This document shows positions 18,053-28,262 of a stretch of DNA of 32,200 nt, piece by piece. Position 1 is the first letter of the stretch, and each line of letters opens with the position of its first letter. The notes under the pieces were generated by a model, which was not told the origin of the DNA, made no database searches, and saw nothing but the letters and a program-made list of their open reading frames with translations. The DNA is from Alphaproteobacteria bacterium (lineage in GTDB: Bacteria > Pseudomonadota > Alphaproteobacteria > UBA8366 > Aestuariispiraceae). The DNA is taken from contig JARGPE010000012.1 in NCBI GenBank assembly GCA_029212835.1, positions 1-32,200 on the forward strand, written 5' to 3'. Both the position numbers and the translations under genes were made by a program.

Positions 18053-19357
18053 ATGGCTGAGCAATTTGATGCAATTGTGATTGGGGCGGGCGTGATTGGC
18101 GCCGCTGTTGGATTGGAACTGACCCGCAAGGGATACAAGACCATCAACATTGATAAGCTGCCAGCGGCTGGCTATGGCTCGACGTCTGGCTCTTGCGCCA
18201 TCATTCGTACCTATTACTCTACTGTCGATGGGTCCGCTTTAGCCTATGAAGGCTATTACTATTGGAAAAATTGGCAGGAATATCTGGGACTTGGCGATGG
18301 TGAGGACTTGGCTTATTTCCACGAAACCGGCACCATGGTGATGAAGGTCGAAGAAAATGGCTTCATGAAAAAAGCCATGAGTATCGCGGATGAAATTGGC
18401 GTTCCTTACGAGGAATGGACCAATGACGATATCCGCAAGAAAATGCCTCATTACGACCTGAACTGCTTCCACCCCCCAAAACGCCCTGAACAAGATGGCT
18501 TTGGCGAGCCGACCGGCGGCGAAGTTGGCGGTGCGGTATTCTTCCCCAAAGGCGGGTATATCAACGACCCTCAGCTCTCTGCTCAGAACATTCGTAAGGC
18601 GGCAGAAAAGCTCGGTGGCAGCTTTAAGTTCAATGCGGAAATAACTGAAATCAGAAAGAATTCAGATGGCTCCATCACAGGTGTTTCTTTAAAGGATGGC
18701 ACCCAGATCGATGCACCGATCCTGGTTAATGTCGCTGGTCCTCATTCCGCCAAGGTCAATGCCATGGCCGGTGCGCTGGACGACATGAATGTCAAAACCC
18801 GTGCCCTGAAACAGGAAGTCACCCATATCCCCATGCCGGTCGAAGGCTGGTATGAGAATGGGTTCGTAACCTCAGACAGCGATATCGCCTGCTATACCCG
18901 CCCGGAAAAAGGTAACTTCCTGCTGATCGGCTCAGAAGATCCGCCTTGCGATACCCAGATTGAGGTCGATCCAGACAATTGGGATCGCAATTTCAGCGAA
19001 CAATGGCGCATTCAGGCACTGCGCGTGGCACAACGCATTCCGTCACTGGGCATTCCCAGCGTCATGAAGGGCGTGACGGAACTTTATGACGTATCAGATG
19101 ACTGGATTCCAATATACGATAAGTCTCAGGTGCCGGGCTTCTATATGGCAATCGGTTCTTCAGGTAATCAGTACAAGAATGCACCTGTTGCCGGAAAGAT
19201 GATGGCGGAGTTGATCGACAAAGATCAAAAAGGCCAGGACCATGATAAGGACCCGGTCATTTTCCACATGGATTACACCAATCGTGACCTCAACCTGGGA
19301 TTCTTCTCCCGTCGGCGGGAAATCAATAAAGACAGCACCTTCTCCGTGCTGGGTTAA
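18053..19357 (+). CDS. FAD-dependent oxidoreductase (DAO family)
   Basis: N-terminal dinucleotide-binding 'FDAIVIGAGVIGAAVGLELTRKGYKTINIDK'; 'GFYMAIGSSGNQYKNAPVAGKMMAELI' C-terminal FAD motif. Confidence 0.88.
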   Translation: MAEQFDAIVIGAGVIGAAVGLELTRKGYKTINIDKLPAAGYGSTSGSCAIIRTYYSTVDGSALAYEGYYYWKNWQEYLGLGDGEDLAYFHETGTMVMKVEENGFMKKAMSIADEIGVPYEEWTNDDIRKKMPHYDLNCFHPPKRPEQDGFGEPTGGEVGGAVFFPKGGYINDPQLSAQNIRKAAEKLGGSFKFNAEITEIRKNSDGSITGVSLKDGTQIDAPILVNVAGPHSAKVNAMAGALDDMNVKTRALKQEVTHIPMPVEGWYENGFVTSDSDIACYTRPEKGNFLLIGSEDPPCDTQIEVDPDNWDRNFSEQWRIQALRVAQRIPSLGIPSVMKGVTELYDVSDDWIPIYDKSQVPGFYMAIGSSGNQYKNAPVAGKMMAELIDKDQKGQDHDKDPVIFHMDYTNRDLNLGFFSRRREINKDSTFSVLG

Positions 19358-19365
19358 TTGAGACA

Positions 19366-19965
19366 ATGGCGCGGAAGGTAGAGTTGATTGAACGGGAAAT
19401 TCCCTTCAAGGGTTACTTCCAGATCAGTCGCTATCATCTGCGCCATTGTCAGTTCAAAGGCGGAATGGGGCCTCGAATCAGTCGCGAGGTCTTTGAGCGA
19501 GGCCACGCTGTCTGCGTGGTCCCTTATGACCCGATCAGAGATGAAATTGCCTTAATCGAACAATTTCGCCCCGGTGCTTATGCTGCGGGCGATTCCGATC
19601 CCTGGATGATTGAGGTTGTTGCCGGGATTATTGACTCCGATGAGTCCCTGGAACAGGTCGCACGACGAGAATCCAGCGAGGAGACAGGCCTGACGATCAC
19701 GGACCTAAATTACCTGGGCAAGCATTATATGACGCCCGGCGGCAGTTCTGAAACAATTGCTATGTTTGTGGGACGTGCAGATTTCTCCACTTTGGGCGGC
19801 GTGCATGGACTGGACGAAGAAGGCGAGGATATCCGTGTTTTCTCTACTTCAGCCGATGAGGCAATCGCCATGGCGAGAGATAATCGCATCCGAAATGCAA
19901 TGACAGCCCTTGCCCTTTTGCTGTTCGATGGACGGCGGGAGGTCTTGCGTCAGGACTGGCGGTAA
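19366..19965 (+). CDS. NUDIX hydrolase, ADP-ribose pyrophosphatase-like
   Basis: 'EVVAGIIDSDESLEQVARRESSEETGLTITDLNYLG' NUDIX box; 'MTPGGSSETIAMFVGR'. Confidence 0.9.
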   Translation: MARKVELIEREIPFKGYFQISRYHLRHCQFKGGMGPRISREVFERGHAVCVVPYDPIRDEIALIEQFRPGAYAAGDSDPWMIEVVAGIIDSDESLEQVARRESSEETGLTITDLNYLGKHYMTPGGSSETIAMFVGRADFSTLGGVHGLDEEGEDIRVFSTSADEAIAMARDNRIRNAMTALALLLFDGRREVLRQDWR

Positions 19966-20021
19966 CCTATTTACCATTCAACTAAGAGGGTATTTAGGAA
20001 TTCACACAAAGGAACCGGACA

Positions 20022-21023
20022 ATGACTTTCCGCAGCGACTTCACCGATGCCGTGGGCAACACACCGCTGATCAAACTGAAACGCGCGTCTGAAGAGACGG
20101 GCTGTACCATTCTAGGCAAGGCGGAGTTCCTCAATCCCGGTGGCTCCGTAAAAGACCGCGCGGCAAAATACATTATTCTGGATGCTGAAGAGCGGGGCGA
20201 ACTGGAGCCCGGTGGCTTGATCGTCGAAGGTACGGCTGGCAATACCGGCATCGGGTTGGCCAGCGTTGGCAATTCCAGAGGATATCGTACCCTAATCGTC
20301 ATTCCGGAAACACAAAGCCAGGAAAAGAAAGACGCCTTGCGCCTGCTGGGGGCCGAATTGGTGGAAAATGTCGCTGTTCCCTTCAAAGACCCGCGCAACT
20401 ATGTCCATACCGCGCAGCGCATTGCTGAAGAGCGCAAGGCGACGGAACCCCACGGGGCCATCTATGCCAACCAATGGGACAACCTGTCCAATCGGGAGGC
20501 GCATATCCGCTCCACAGGCCCAGAGGTATGGGAACAACTGCAAGGCAAGGTCGACGGATTTTCCTGCGCTATGGGGACTGGCGGCACATTGGCTGGCATG
20601 AGCCTGTATCTGAAGGGCAAAAACAAGGATGTCAAAATCGCGGCAGCGGACCCTATGGGGGCCGCAATGTATAACTGGATCAAGACCGGTGAGTTGAAGG
20701 CAGAAGACGGCGGCTCCATCGCAGAAGGCATTGGTCAGGGTCGAATTACCGGCAATATCGATGGGGCCGTGTTTGATGATGCCTATAAAATCCCTGATGC
20801 CGAAGCCTTGCCGATCGTACATCGTCTATTGAAAGAAGAAGGGCTGTGCATGGGCCTGTCGACAGGCGTTAATATTGCCGGTGCCATTCGCCTGGCCAAG
20901 GATTTGGGCCCAGGCCATACCATCGTCACCATCCTGTGTGACTGGGGCCATCGATATATGGGCAAAGTTTGGAACCCGACCTTCCTGAAAGAAAAAGGCC
21001 TGCCCTTCCCAGATTGGCTGTAA
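20022..21023 (+). CDS. Cysteine synthase (PLP-dependent OASS family, TAGNTG variant)
   Basis: 'GNTPLIKLKRASEETGCTILGKAEFLNPGGSVKDRAAKYI', 'EGTAGNTGIGLASVGNSRGY', 'MGTGGTLAGMSLYLK'. Confidence 0.9.
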   Translation: MTFRSDFTDAVGNTPLIKLKRASEETGCTILGKAEFLNPGGSVKDRAAKYIILDAEERGELEPGGLIVEGTAGNTGIGLASVGNSRGYRTLIVIPETQSQEKKDALRLLGAELVENVAVPFKDPRNYVHTAQRIAEERKATEPHGAIYANQWDNLSNREAHIRSTGPEVWEQLQGKVDGFSCAMGTGGTLAGMSLYLKGKNKDVKIAAADPMGAAMYNWIKTGELKAEDGGSIAEGIGQGRITGNIDGAVFDDAYKIPDAEALPIVHRLLKEEGLCMGLSTGVNIAGAIRLAKDLGPGHTIVTILCDWGHRYMGKVWNPTFLKEKGLPFPDWL

Positions 21024-21176
21024 GAGGCCAAAATCCTATTTGGGCATTCCATTGCATCCGCATGTGAGCTGCTGGAGAACTTCCAGGGTAAGGGAATTGC
21101 TGTGCGAATTGCCTTTCTGGCAAAATCGCACTGGCATTCTCCGGCTCTATGACTAGGCTGTTGGAAACAATTTGTT

Positions 21177-21908
21177 ATGGGGATGAACGGTGTGACAAAC
21201 CGAACGGACGAACTTTACCGGGATGATTCCTATCTGAAATCGTGCGAAGCCGTTGTCGTAGAGGTCACGGATCGCGGTGCGGTCATTCTGGATCGCACCG
21301 TCTTTTATTATACAGGCGGCGGACAGCCCGGCGATTCAGGAACCCTGACATTTGATGGCGGATCGGTGCAGATTGCGACCACAATTAAGGTCGATGACGA
21401 CATCCTCCATATCCCGGAAGAAGGTCAGGTACTGCCCGCCGTTGGGGCCAAAGTCACCGCGGAGATTGATTGGGACCGTCGCTATTCCCTGATGAAGATG
21501 CACACCGCAATGCATTTGTTATGTGCCCTTGTTCCCTGTGGCGTGACCGGTGGGCAAGTTGGCGAGGACAAAAGCCGTCTGGATTTTGATGTCGGCGACC
21601 ATACGCTGGATAAAGACGCCCTGACGGAACGACTCAACGCGTTGATTGCGCAAGACCATACCCTGGAAACGATGTGGATCAGCGATGCTGAACTGGATAA
21701 CAATCCAGAACTGGTGCGCACCATGTCCGTACAGCCGCCCCGGAATGCCGGGCGCATTCGTCTGGTGAAAGTCGGCGAGTCGGTTGATCTGCAGCCCTGT
21801 GGTGGCACCCATATCGCCCATACGGGGGAAATCGGAGCCCTGCGTATTGGGAAAATCGAAAACAAGGGCGCAAAGAACCGCCGTGTGAATATCCATCTGG
21901 AGGGATGA
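21177..21908 (+). CDS. Alanyl-tRNA editing protein (AlaX-like)
   Basis: 'TVFYYTGGGQPGDSGTL', 'MHTAMHLLCAL' (HxxxH), 'LQPCGGTHIAHTGEIGALRIGKIENKGAKNRRV'. Start could be 21177 or ATG 21183. Confidence 0.9.
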   Translation: MGMNGVTNRTDELYRDDSYLKSCEAVVVEVTDRGAVILDRTVFYYTGGGQPGDSGTLTFDGGSVQIATTIKVDDDILHIPEEGQVLPAVGAKVTAEIDWDRRYSLMKMHTAMHLLCALVPCGVTGGQVGEDKSRLDFDVGDHTLDKDALTERLNALIAQDHTLETMWISDAELDNNPELVRTMSVQPPRNAGRIRLVKVGESVDLQPCGGTHIAHTGEIGALRIGKIENKGAKNRRVNIHLEG

Positions 21909-21913
21909 TTGGA

Positions 21914-21935
21914 CGCGGGCGGCTTCCTACCCGCG
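21914..21935 (+). terminator. Possible hairpin after alaX-like gene (no strong U-tract)
   Basis: CGCGGG-CGGCTTCCTA-CCCGCG followed by AATATTTACT. Confidence 0.3.
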
Positions 21936-21971
21936 AATATTTACTCCCTAACTCTTTGAAAGTACCATTCT

Positions 21972-22832
21972 ATGTCTCACTTTCCGCTCGTTTCCGTTCA
22001 ATGGCTAAAAGGTGCATTGTCCGACCCGAAGGTCGTTGTCCTGGATGCCACATATCATCTACCGACCGTATCAAGGGATGCACGGGCAGAATATATAGCG
22101 GGTAGAATTCCAGGTGCGCGCTTCTTTGACGTTGATGGAGTCGCAGACCCGACAGACCCCCTGCCCCATATGGTTCCAACCCCGGAACAGTTTGGGGAAA
22201 TGATGGGTGCCCTTGGTATTTCCAATGACAGCCATGTCGTTTGCTATGACAGTTATGGCATTTTTTCTGCCGCACGGCCTTGGTGGCTGTTTCGTCTGTA
22301 TGGCCATGAAAATGTATCCGTCTTGGATGGTGGTCTGCCCGCATGGCAGGCGGCTGGCTATGAAACGGAATCGGGTCCGGCGCCCGTACCAGAGCCAACA
22401 GAATTCAGCCCAAGTTTTCGTCCGGAACTGCTGCGCCGCGTTGCGGAGGTTCAGGCCAATCTGGAGGGTGGTAAAGAGGTTGTGCTGGATGCCCGCGCCG
22501 CCAATCGATTTGACGGCAGCGCCCCCGAACCCCGCCCCGGCACTCGGTCCGGTCATATTCCAGGATCATTGAACTTGCCTTTCACGACCTTGTTGGATTC
22601 TGACACTAAGAAAATGCTCAACGTTCATGGGTTGGAATCCGCCTTTCGCAAAGCGGGTATCAAATTGGGCCGTGACAAGGTTGTGACCAGTTGTGGCTCT
22701 GGCGTTACAGCCTGTGTCCTGGCATTGGGGCTACATTTGCTGGGTGATGATACGGTTGCCGTTTATGATGGGTCCTGGTCAGAATGGGGCACGCGCAGCG
22801 ATACCCCGATAACAAACCCTTCGAAAGCTTGA
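21972..22832 (+). CDS. sseA: 3-mercaptopyruvate/thiosulfate sulfurtransferase (two rhodanese domains)
   Basis: 'VVLDATYHLPTVSRDARAEYIAGRIPGARFFDVDGVADPTDPLPHMVPTPEQF', active-site 'VVTSCGSGVTACVLALGLHLLG'. Confidence 0.93.
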   Translation: MSHFPLVSVQWLKGALSDPKVVVLDATYHLPTVSRDARAEYIAGRIPGARFFDVDGVADPTDPLPHMVPTPEQFGEMMGALGISNDSHVVCYDSYGIFSAARPWWLFRLYGHENVSVLDGGLPAWQAAGYETESGPAPVPEPTEFSPSFRPELLRRVAEVQANLEGGKEVVLDARAANRFDGSAPEPRPGTRSGHIPGSLNLPFTTLLDSDTKKMLNVHGLESAFRKAGIKLGRDKVVTSCGSGVTACVLALGLHLLGDDTVAVYDGSWSEWGTRSDTPITNPSKA

Positions 22833-22842
22833 GACGATCCCC

Positions 22843-23862
22843 ATGAAAATTCGCCCCTGCACCCCGGCGGACATTCCGCATGTCATCAATCTATGGAAGG
22901 CCTGTGGCCTAACCCGCCCCTGGAATGATCCAGCAAAAGACATGGAAATGGCTCTGGAATACAGCGCCTCGACCGTTCTGCTGGGTGAATTCAATGGGGC
23001 CATTATTGCCAGCGTTATGGCTGGATTCGATGGTCACCGCGGATGGCTGTATTATGTCGCTGTGCGTCCTGATCTACAGGGCAATGGGTATGGTCGGCAA
23101 ATTATCACGGCGGGTGAGGATTGGCTGCGCGGACAAGGATGCCCGAAGATCCTTCTAATCATCCGGGCTGACAATCAGAAGGTTCTCGATCTCTATGCAT
23201 TGCTGGACTATGTCCAAGAACCCCGGGCGATGATGTCGAAATGGCTGATCGAGCCTCCGGCGCAATCCCCTGACATGGCACCTCCGCGCAAGCTGAATGT
23301 GACCATCACCTTTCTGGAAATGACCGCGCCACCGCCGCGTCCGCCGCGGGCTGCACCAATCACGCCCAAGCCGCTGGCGCTACAACGGGTTCACAATCCC
23401 ACGGTTTCCTACTACCGATATCTACAGCACACGGTGGGCGACCCCTGGCTGTGGTGGGAACGCCGCGCCATGCCGGACGAGACCATCGCGCGGATTGTGC
23501 AGGATCCGAAGGTTGAGCTTTATACCTTAACCATGGGGGGCGTTCCGGCTGGCTTTGTCGAACTGGATTTCCGTAATATGCCAGAAACAGCTGATATTGC
23601 TTATTTCGGCCTTCTGCCCGAATTCATCGGCCATGGATTGGGACCCTATCTACTGGAATGGAGCATAGACTGCGCCTGGAATCGCGATCCGGCACCACAG
23701 CGCCTTTTGGTCAATACATGCACCCTGGACCACCCAAAGGCGCTGAGCGGTTATCAGCGGGCGGGCTTCGAAGTTGTCGATCAGGTGAAAAAACAGACAG
23801 GTGACCCCGTGGCAGAAGGCTACATCCCAAAATCTGTCCGCATCCTCAGCCCAGGCTATTAA
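22843..23862 (+). CDS. Tandem GNAT N-acetyltransferase (YpeA-like domain fused to second GNAT)
   Basis: Domain 1 'MKIRPCTPADIPHVINLWKACGLTRPWNDPAKD...YYVAVRPDLQGNGYGRQII'; Pro-rich linker 'APPPRPPRAAPITPKP'; domain 2 'ADIAYFGLLPEFIGHGLGPYLLEWSIDCAW...HPKALSGYQRAGFEVV'. Confidence 0.9.
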   Translation: MKIRPCTPADIPHVINLWKACGLTRPWNDPAKDMEMALEYSASTVLLGEFNGAIIASVMAGFDGHRGWLYYVAVRPDLQGNGYGRQIITAGEDWLRGQGCPKILLIIRADNQKVLDLYALLDYVQEPRAMMSKWLIEPPAQSPDMAPPRKLNVTITFLEMTAPPPRPPRAAPITPKPLALQRVHNPTVSYYRYLQHTVGDPWLWWERRAMPDETIARIVQDPKVELYTLTMGGVPAGFVELDFRNMPETADIAYFGLLPEFIGHGLGPYLLEWSIDCAWNRDPAPQRLLVNTCTLDHPKALSGYQRAGFEVVDQVKKQTGDPVAEGYIPKSVRILSPGY

Positions 23863-23932
23863 AAACCACAATTCGGTTACGTTTATTCCAAACCCACTGG
23901 AATCCTGTGGATAAACAACATATATTAAGTTT

Positions 23933-24598
23933 ATGATAACAATTGATGTGTTTTCCGACCCTATATGTCCCTGGTGCTATATTGGTAAAAAGCGCCTGGA
24001 TGCTGCGCTTGCGGCGCGCCCTGACCTGCCAGTTTCTGTGCGTTGGCGCGCGTTTCAGCTCAATCCGGATATGCCGCGCGACGGCATGGACCGGCAGTCC
24101 TATCTGTCTGCCAAATTTGGCGGCGAGGATCGAGCCTCTGAAGTCTACGGGCAAATTCAGCGCGTTGGCGCACAGGTTGGCATCGACTTTCAGTTTGATC
24201 GTATCCCCCGCACGCCCAGCACATTGAATGCCCACAGATTGATCCGCTATGCACAGCGCCCCGATGTGGACAAAGCAGAGGGACTGATGCCCGCCTTGTT
24301 CCAGGCCTATTTCATGGAGGGCAAGGATATCGGGGATATTTCTGTCCTACTGGATATCGCCGAAAGCCTTGGACTCAATCGACCAGAAGTTCAGGAATAC
24401 TTGAACAGCCGCGCAGAAGAAGATGAAGTCCAGGCAGAAGACGTCTTTGCCCGCCGCCTTGGCATTGGGGGTGTGCCCTGTTTCATCATCGACGGTAAAT
24501 ACGCCCTGTCTGGTGCCCAAGAACCTGAAGCCTTCCTGCCCCTACTAGACATGGCGGTTCAAGAGCAAGCAGCTGGTCAGAGTTCAGTTGAAGGTTAA
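23933..24598 (+). CDS. DsbA family oxidoreductase (FrnE-like)
   Basis: 'ITIDVFSDPICPWCYIGKKRLDAAL' CPWC motif; 'FARRLGIGGVPCFIIDGKYALSGAQEPEAF'. Confidence 0.93.
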   Translation: MITIDVFSDPICPWCYIGKKRLDAALAARPDLPVSVRWRAFQLNPDMPRDGMDRQSYLSAKFGGEDRASEVYGQIQRVGAQVGIDFQFDRIPRTPSTLNAHRLIRYAQRPDVDKAEGLMPALFQAYFMEGKDIGDISVLLDIAESLGLNRPEVQEYLNSRAEEDEVQAEDVFARRLGIGGVPCFIIDGKYALSGAQEPEAFLPLLDMAVQEQAAGQSSVEG

Positions 24599-24633
24599 TT
24601 TGCAACCATCTGATTTGAAAAACATATCAATTT

Positions 24634-27600
24634 TTACAAATCCTGCACGTCGACAATACCTGCGATGGATTTGATTGCCTGTCGGAAGGCAGCATTGACC
24701 TGATAGGGCTTGTCCAGCGTGAAGTCGACATCGCCTTCCACGGTGTTTAAGGCGCGAATTTCAATGCGGCCACGACCTGGTTTGGCATGCCCTTCAAATA
24801 CTTTACGTAGGGCCTCAATCGGGTCGGTCGTGTCCAGAACGATGCGCATGCCCTTGGCGGCTTGGGCGGCTTCCTCATCCAGGGATTTCACAGAACTGGC
24901 GGTCAGGCGCAATTCCGCATCCGCGCCCTCGCCCTTTTTATCAATATTGACCGTGACCAGCAGCGGCTGACCGGAGTCCAAAATCTCCCGCGCGGTCCCC
25001 AGCGTTTCCTGGAACATCGTAACTTCGTAATTGCCGCTGGCATCCGACATGCTGACGAAGGCCATTTTTGAGCCGCGCTTTGTCGTCATGATGCGTTTGG
25101 AACTAACCAGCCCTGCCAGTTTCACCCCTTGAGAGACGCGCACCCGTCCGGCCTGAACATCCACCCATTGGCTGATGCCAAGTTTTCCAAAATTGGCGGC
25201 ATAGGCCTCAAGCGGGTGAGACGACATGTAAAAGCCGATGGCATCCAGCTCATAGGCTAGTTTATCCGTCGGACCCCATTCCGGTACATTTGATAGTTTC
25301 GGACGGTTGACCGTAGCCATATCACCGCCAAACAAGGCAGCCTGAGCGCTGACCTTATCAGCCTGCAAGGCGGCCCCGTGTCCCAAGACGCTTTCCAGAC
25401 TTTCGACCAAGCGTCGGCGATTGCCATCCAGACTGTCAAAGGCTCCGGCCTTGATCAGGTTTTCGACAGATCGCTTGTTCAGGGCCTTTGGCTCCACCCG
25501 TTCGGCAAAGTCGAAGACATCCTTAAAAGGACCGCCTTCAGCGCGGGCACGGATGACGCCTTCCATCGCGCCAGCGCCAACATTCTTCAGTGCGGCCAGA
25601 GCATAGCGCACACAGCGCACCCCGTCCTCCGTCGTCTCCACGGAGAAATCGACAGCGGATTTGTTCACATCCGGCGGCAACAGACCAATTTCCAGTCGTG
25701 CAATCTCTTCCCTGAAAACATTTAACTTGTCGGTATTGTGCATATCCAACGTCATGGAGGCCGCCATGAACTCAACCGGATAATTCGCCTTCAACCAAGC
25801 CGTTTGATAGGCGACCAGGGCATAGGCGGCAGCATGCGATTTGTTGAACCCATATCCAGCAAAAGCATTAATCAAATCAAATATTTCATTGGCCTTGGGG
25901 GCATCGACATCCGAATGTTCTTTTGCACCGGTGACGAACAAGGCGCGTTGTTGATCCATTTCTGACTGGATCTTCTTCCCCATAGCCCGACGCAGCAGAT
26001 CTGCCCCGCCCAATGTGTATCCAGACAGAACCTGGGCCATCTGCATGACCTGTTCCTGATAGATCGGAATACCAAAAGTCTCGGCCAGCACAGGCTCCAG
26101 CTTTGGATGCGGATATTTGGGCTCTTCCTGGCCATGCTTACGGCGGATATAGGTGGGAATATTCTCCATCGGCCCTGGACGATATAGGGCCACAACGGCG
26201 ATTAGATCCTCCAACCTATCGGGCTTCAGGGTCTTCAAAACATCGCGCATGCCAGAGCTTTCCAACTGGAACACGCCAGTTGAAATGCCTTTGCACAGCA
26301 TTTCATAGCTTTTGGGATCATCCAGTGGGATTTTGGCAATATCCAGCGGCTCGGTTCGGTCCGGGCGCTGGTCAATCAGCTTTCGCGCCTTGTCGATAAC
26401 CGTCAGGGTTTTGAGACCCAAAAAGTCAAACTTAACCAAACCGGCTTGTTCGACATATTTCATGTTGAACTGGGTGACCGGTATTTCAGACCGAGGATCG
26501 CGATACAGAGCGACCAATTCATCCAGCGGGCGATCACCGATCACCACCCCGGCGGCATGGGTTGAGGCATGGCGATACAGGCCTTCCAAGGCCTTTGCCA
26601 TCTTCACAAGGCGAGCGACAGCCTCGTCCTCGTATATCTGCGCCTGTAGCAGCGGCTCGCCTTCAATCGCCTGGGTCAGAGTCACCGGATTGGCTGGATT
26701 GTTTGGCACCAACTTACAAATGCGATCAACCTGACCATAAGGCATCTGCAACACCCGCCCGACATCGCGCAGAACAGCGCGTGCCTGAAGCTTTCCAAAG
26801 GTTATGATCTGCGCCACCTTTTCGGCACCATATTCCTTCTGGACGTAGGAAATCACCTCATCGCGGCGGTCCTGACAAAAGTCGATATCGAAGTCAGGCA
26901 TGGAGACACGTTCAGGGTTCAAAAACCGCTCGAACAGCAAATTATAGCGCAGGGGATCCAAATCCGTGATGGTCAGCGCCCAGGCCACTACCGACCCAGC
27001 CCCGGACCCACGCCCCGGTCCCACAGGAATCTCCTGTGCCTTGGTCCATTGGATGAAGTCCGCAACGATCAGGAAATAGCCAGGGAATCCCATCTGCCCG
27101 ATCACGTTCAGCTCAAAATCCAACCGCTCCTCATAGGGCTTGGCGGTCGCAATGCGGGCGGCCTCATCCATATCGGGTGTGTAGACTTCTTCTTCCAATC
27201 GAACCTTAAGCCCTTGGACGGACAGGTCTTTCAGAGCCTCTTCCGCCGTGCGATCACCGCGCTTGGTATACTCTGGCAGCAGCGGTTTGATCTTCTCTGG
27301 CATATAGGCGCAGCGCTGGGCGATGATAACTGTATTATCAACGGCTTCTGGCAGATCGGAAAACAACGCCCGCATCTCTTCGGCACTTTTAAGACGGTGA
27401 TGGGCGGTCAGCTTTCGGCGGTTTGGATCAGTGATGACGGTCCCTTGTGCGATACATAACAGGGCATCATGAGCCTCAAACATTTCCTCTTTCGGGAAAT
27501 AACAGTCGTTGGTAGCAACCAAGGGCAGATCATGCCGATAGGCCAGATCGATTAATTCTGGCTCAATCTTATCTTCCTCAACCAGGTGGTGACGCATGAT

Positions 27601-28143
27601 TTCAACATACAGACGCCCAGGGAAAATCGAGGCCAAGTGGGTCAGGCATTCCTCTGCCGCCTCAGATTGACCATCTCCCAAAAGACGACCGATGGGACCT
27701 TCCGGTCCTCCCGTCAGGAAAATCAGTCCCTGATTGTGGGCTTCTAGATCCGGAATGCCGATCTGGGGCGTCTCGCCCGGCGTGGTCTTCAGATAGGCTG
27801 CGCTGACCAGCTTCATCAGATTCATATAGCCAGCTTCATCTTGAGCCAGCAGCACAATCTTATCCGGTGGCGGACGGATACCGCCCTGAAGGCCCGTACC
27901 AGCCCCTTCCCGCTCTTCCCGGCGCAAACTTAATTGCACCCCGGTAATTGGCTGAACACCAGCGCCAGAAGCTGCCTGTGCGAATTCCAAACCACCGAAC
28001 ATATTATTCGTATCTGTGACCGCGACCGCCGGCATCTTCTGCTCGGCGCACAGCTTCACCAGATCCTTGATACGAATCGCCCCTTCCGCCAATGAATAGG
28101 CAGAGTGGACACGCAAATGAACGAATTGAGCATGGTTTGTCAT
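24634..28143 (-). CDS. dnaE: DNA polymerase III alpha subunit
   Basis: PHP domain 'FVHLRVHSAYSLAEGAI', 'GPGRGSGAGSVVAWALTITDLDPLRYNLLFERFLNPERVSMPDFDIDFCQDRRDEVI', 'YRHASTHAAGVVI', 'YGFNKSHAAAYALVAYQTAWLKANYPVEFMAA'. Start set to ATG 28143 (MTNHAQFVHL). Confidence 0.97.
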   Translation of the reverse strand: MTNHAQFVHLRVHSAYSLAEGAIRIKDLVKLCAEQKMPAVAVTDTNNMFGGLEFAQAASGAGVQPITGVQLSLRREEREGAGTGLQGGIRPPPDKIVLLAQDEAGYMNLMKLVSAAYLKTTPGETPQIGIPDLEAHNQGLIFLTGGPEGPIGRLLGDGQSEAAEECLTHLASIFPGRLYVEIMRHHLVEEDKIEPELIDLAYRHDLPLVATNDCYFPKEEMFEAHDALLCIAQGTVITDPNRRKLTAHHRLKSAEEMRALFSDLPEAVDNTVIIAQRCAYMPEKIKPLLPEYTKRGDRTAEEALKDLSVQGLKVRLEEEVYTPDMDEAARIATAKPYEERLDFELNVIGQMGFPGYFLIVADFIQWTKAQEIPVGPGRGSGAGSVVAWALTITDLDPLRYNLLFERFLNPERVSMPDFDIDFCQDRRDEVISYVQKEYGAEKVAQIITFGKLQARAVLRDVGRVLQMPYGQVDRICKLVPNNPANPVTLTQAIEGEPLLQAQIYEDEAVARLVKMAKALEGLYRHASTHAAGVVIGDRPLDELVALYRDPRSEIPVTQFNMKYVEQAGLVKFDFLGLKTLTVIDKARKLIDQRPDRTEPLDIAKIPLDDPKSYEMLCKGISTGVFQLESSGMRDVLKTLKPDRLEDLIAVVALYRPGPMENIPTYIRRKHGQEEPKYPHPKLEPVLAETFGIPIYQEQVMQMAQVLSGYTLGGADLLRRAMGKKIQSEMDQQRALFVTGAKEHSDVDAPKANEIFDLINAFAGYGFNKSHAAAYALVAYQTAWLKANYPVEFMAASMTLDMHNTDKLNVFREEIARLEIGLLPPDVNKSAVDFSVETTEDGVRCVRYALAALKNVGAGAMEGVIRARAEGGPFKDVFDFAERVEPKALNKRSVENLIKAGAFDSLDGNRRRLVESLESVLGHGAALQADKVSAQAALFGGDMATVNRPKLSNVPEWGPTDKLAYELDAIGFYMSSHPLEAYAANFGKLGISQWVDVQAGRVRVSQGVKLAGLVSSKRIMTTKRGSKMAFVSMSDASGNYEVTMFQETLGTAREILDSGQPLLVTVNIDKKGEGADAELRLTASSVKSLDEEAAQAAKGMRIVLDTTDPIEALRKVFEGHAKPGRGRIEIRALNTVEGDVDFTLDKPYQVNAAFRQAIKSIAGIVDVQDL

Positions 28144-28262
28144 AGTCGACAGTGTAGGACTGATTCTGGCGCTGTCATGAGGAACCGTCGTGAACAAACC
28201 CGTTTTATCGGGATAAGCCGGGGGATAACTTCAGCCCCGTTCCGGGTTGCGTTACAATCAGT

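Noticed and set aside
21024-21060. GGCCAAAATCCTATTTGGGC as terminator after cysteine synthase
   Set aside because: Imperfect stem and no following T-tract; too weak to call.
24710-27459. Several + strand ORFs of 60-140 aa antisense to dnaE
   Set aside because: They lie fully opposite a clearly coding dnaE, have low-complexity or atypical composition and no recognisable domain; expected by-products of codon bias in a GC-moderate gene.
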